This document shows positions 6,011 through 6,040 of a stretch of 6,040 nucleotides of DNA, piece after piece. This DNA comes from an uncultured Halomicronema sp. (GTDB taxonomy: Bacteria > Cyanobacteriota > Cyanobacteriia > Phormidesmidales > Phormidesmidaceae), in the NCBI GenBank assembly GCA_937897665.1, contig CALCPB010000516.1, positions 1 through 6,040 on the forward strand, read 5' to 3'. A program made the position numbers and the translations under genes. The notes under the pieces were generated by a model. That model saw only the letters and a program-made list of their open reading frames with translations. It was not told where the DNA came from and did not search any database. Numbering within the stretch: position 1 is the first letter of the stretch; every line of letters begins with the position of its first letter.

Positions 6011-6040
6011 AAGGAGGGGATCTTGCTCAAGCAGGGCACC
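5999..6040 (+). other. Anomalous ndhD4 segment: in-frame TAG plus clustered substitutions at the window end
   Basis: Codons from 5999 read GAA TCG GAG TAG AAG GAG GGG ATC TTG CTC AAG CAG. The NdhD family reads V-S-V-L-L-A-G-(I/V)-L-L-K-L here. Six codons depart from the family, each with A at the second position where T or C is expected, while the frame and the interspersed codons (TCG, GGG ATC TTG CTC AAG) agree with the family. Nothing comparable occurs in the preceding 238 codons. Confidence 0.75.

Overview
The window comes from a beta-cyanobacterium with beta-carboxysomes. Two divergent inorganic-carbon gene clusters share one control region. The evidence is a ccmK2-ccmK1-ccmL-ccmM run on the minus strand, cyanobacterial NDH-1 subunits of the CO2-uptake type on the plus strand, and five perfect copies of the cyanobacterial HIP1 octamer GCGATCGC. 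The genus cannot be read from this sequence. From memory, unchecked, the same back-to-back layout exists in Nostoc-type genomes.

Minus strand, read from about 2966 down to 1: a candidate promoter and a leader of about 140 nt; ccmK2 (2828-2520); a 164-nt spacer with a perfect hairpin; ccmK1 (2355-2017); ccmL (2003-1698), 13 nt behind ccmK1; a 112-nt gap; then ccmM (from 1585), which runs off the left edge after 528 codons. CcmK1 and CcmK2 are hexameric shell tiles and CcmL is the pentameric vertex. CcmM carries an N-terminal gamma-carbonic-anhydrase domain and Rubisco-small-subunit-like (SSUL) repeats that condense Rubisco inside the shell.

Plus strand: a long non-coding leader (about 3241-3439) with a possible folded RNA, then ndhF4 (3440-5275) and ndhD4 (from 5285), closely spaced and probably translationally coupled. 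Both encode antiporter-like membrane subunits of the NDH-1MS' complex, which powers conversion of CO2 to bicarbonate at the thylakoid. The usual third gene, cupB/chpX, would lie beyond the right edge. Together the two clusters would accumulate bicarbonate in the cytosol and then build the compartment that turns it back into CO2 around Rubisco.

The points most worth a second look are these. The last 40 bases of ndhD4 contain an in-frame TAG and a run of hydrophobic-to-charged changes, while the reading frame stays recognisable beyond the stop. A 9-bp perfect long-range pairing closes a 112-nt element in the ndhF4 leader. Several dyads sit in the divergent promoter region, one on the predicted ccm -10 box. 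A hairpin upstream of ccmK1 has a loop complementary to the ccmK1 ribosome-binding site. CcmM repeats keep an exact 351-nt period with a 48-nt identical block. No mobile element, tRNA, rRNA or CRISPR array was seen.
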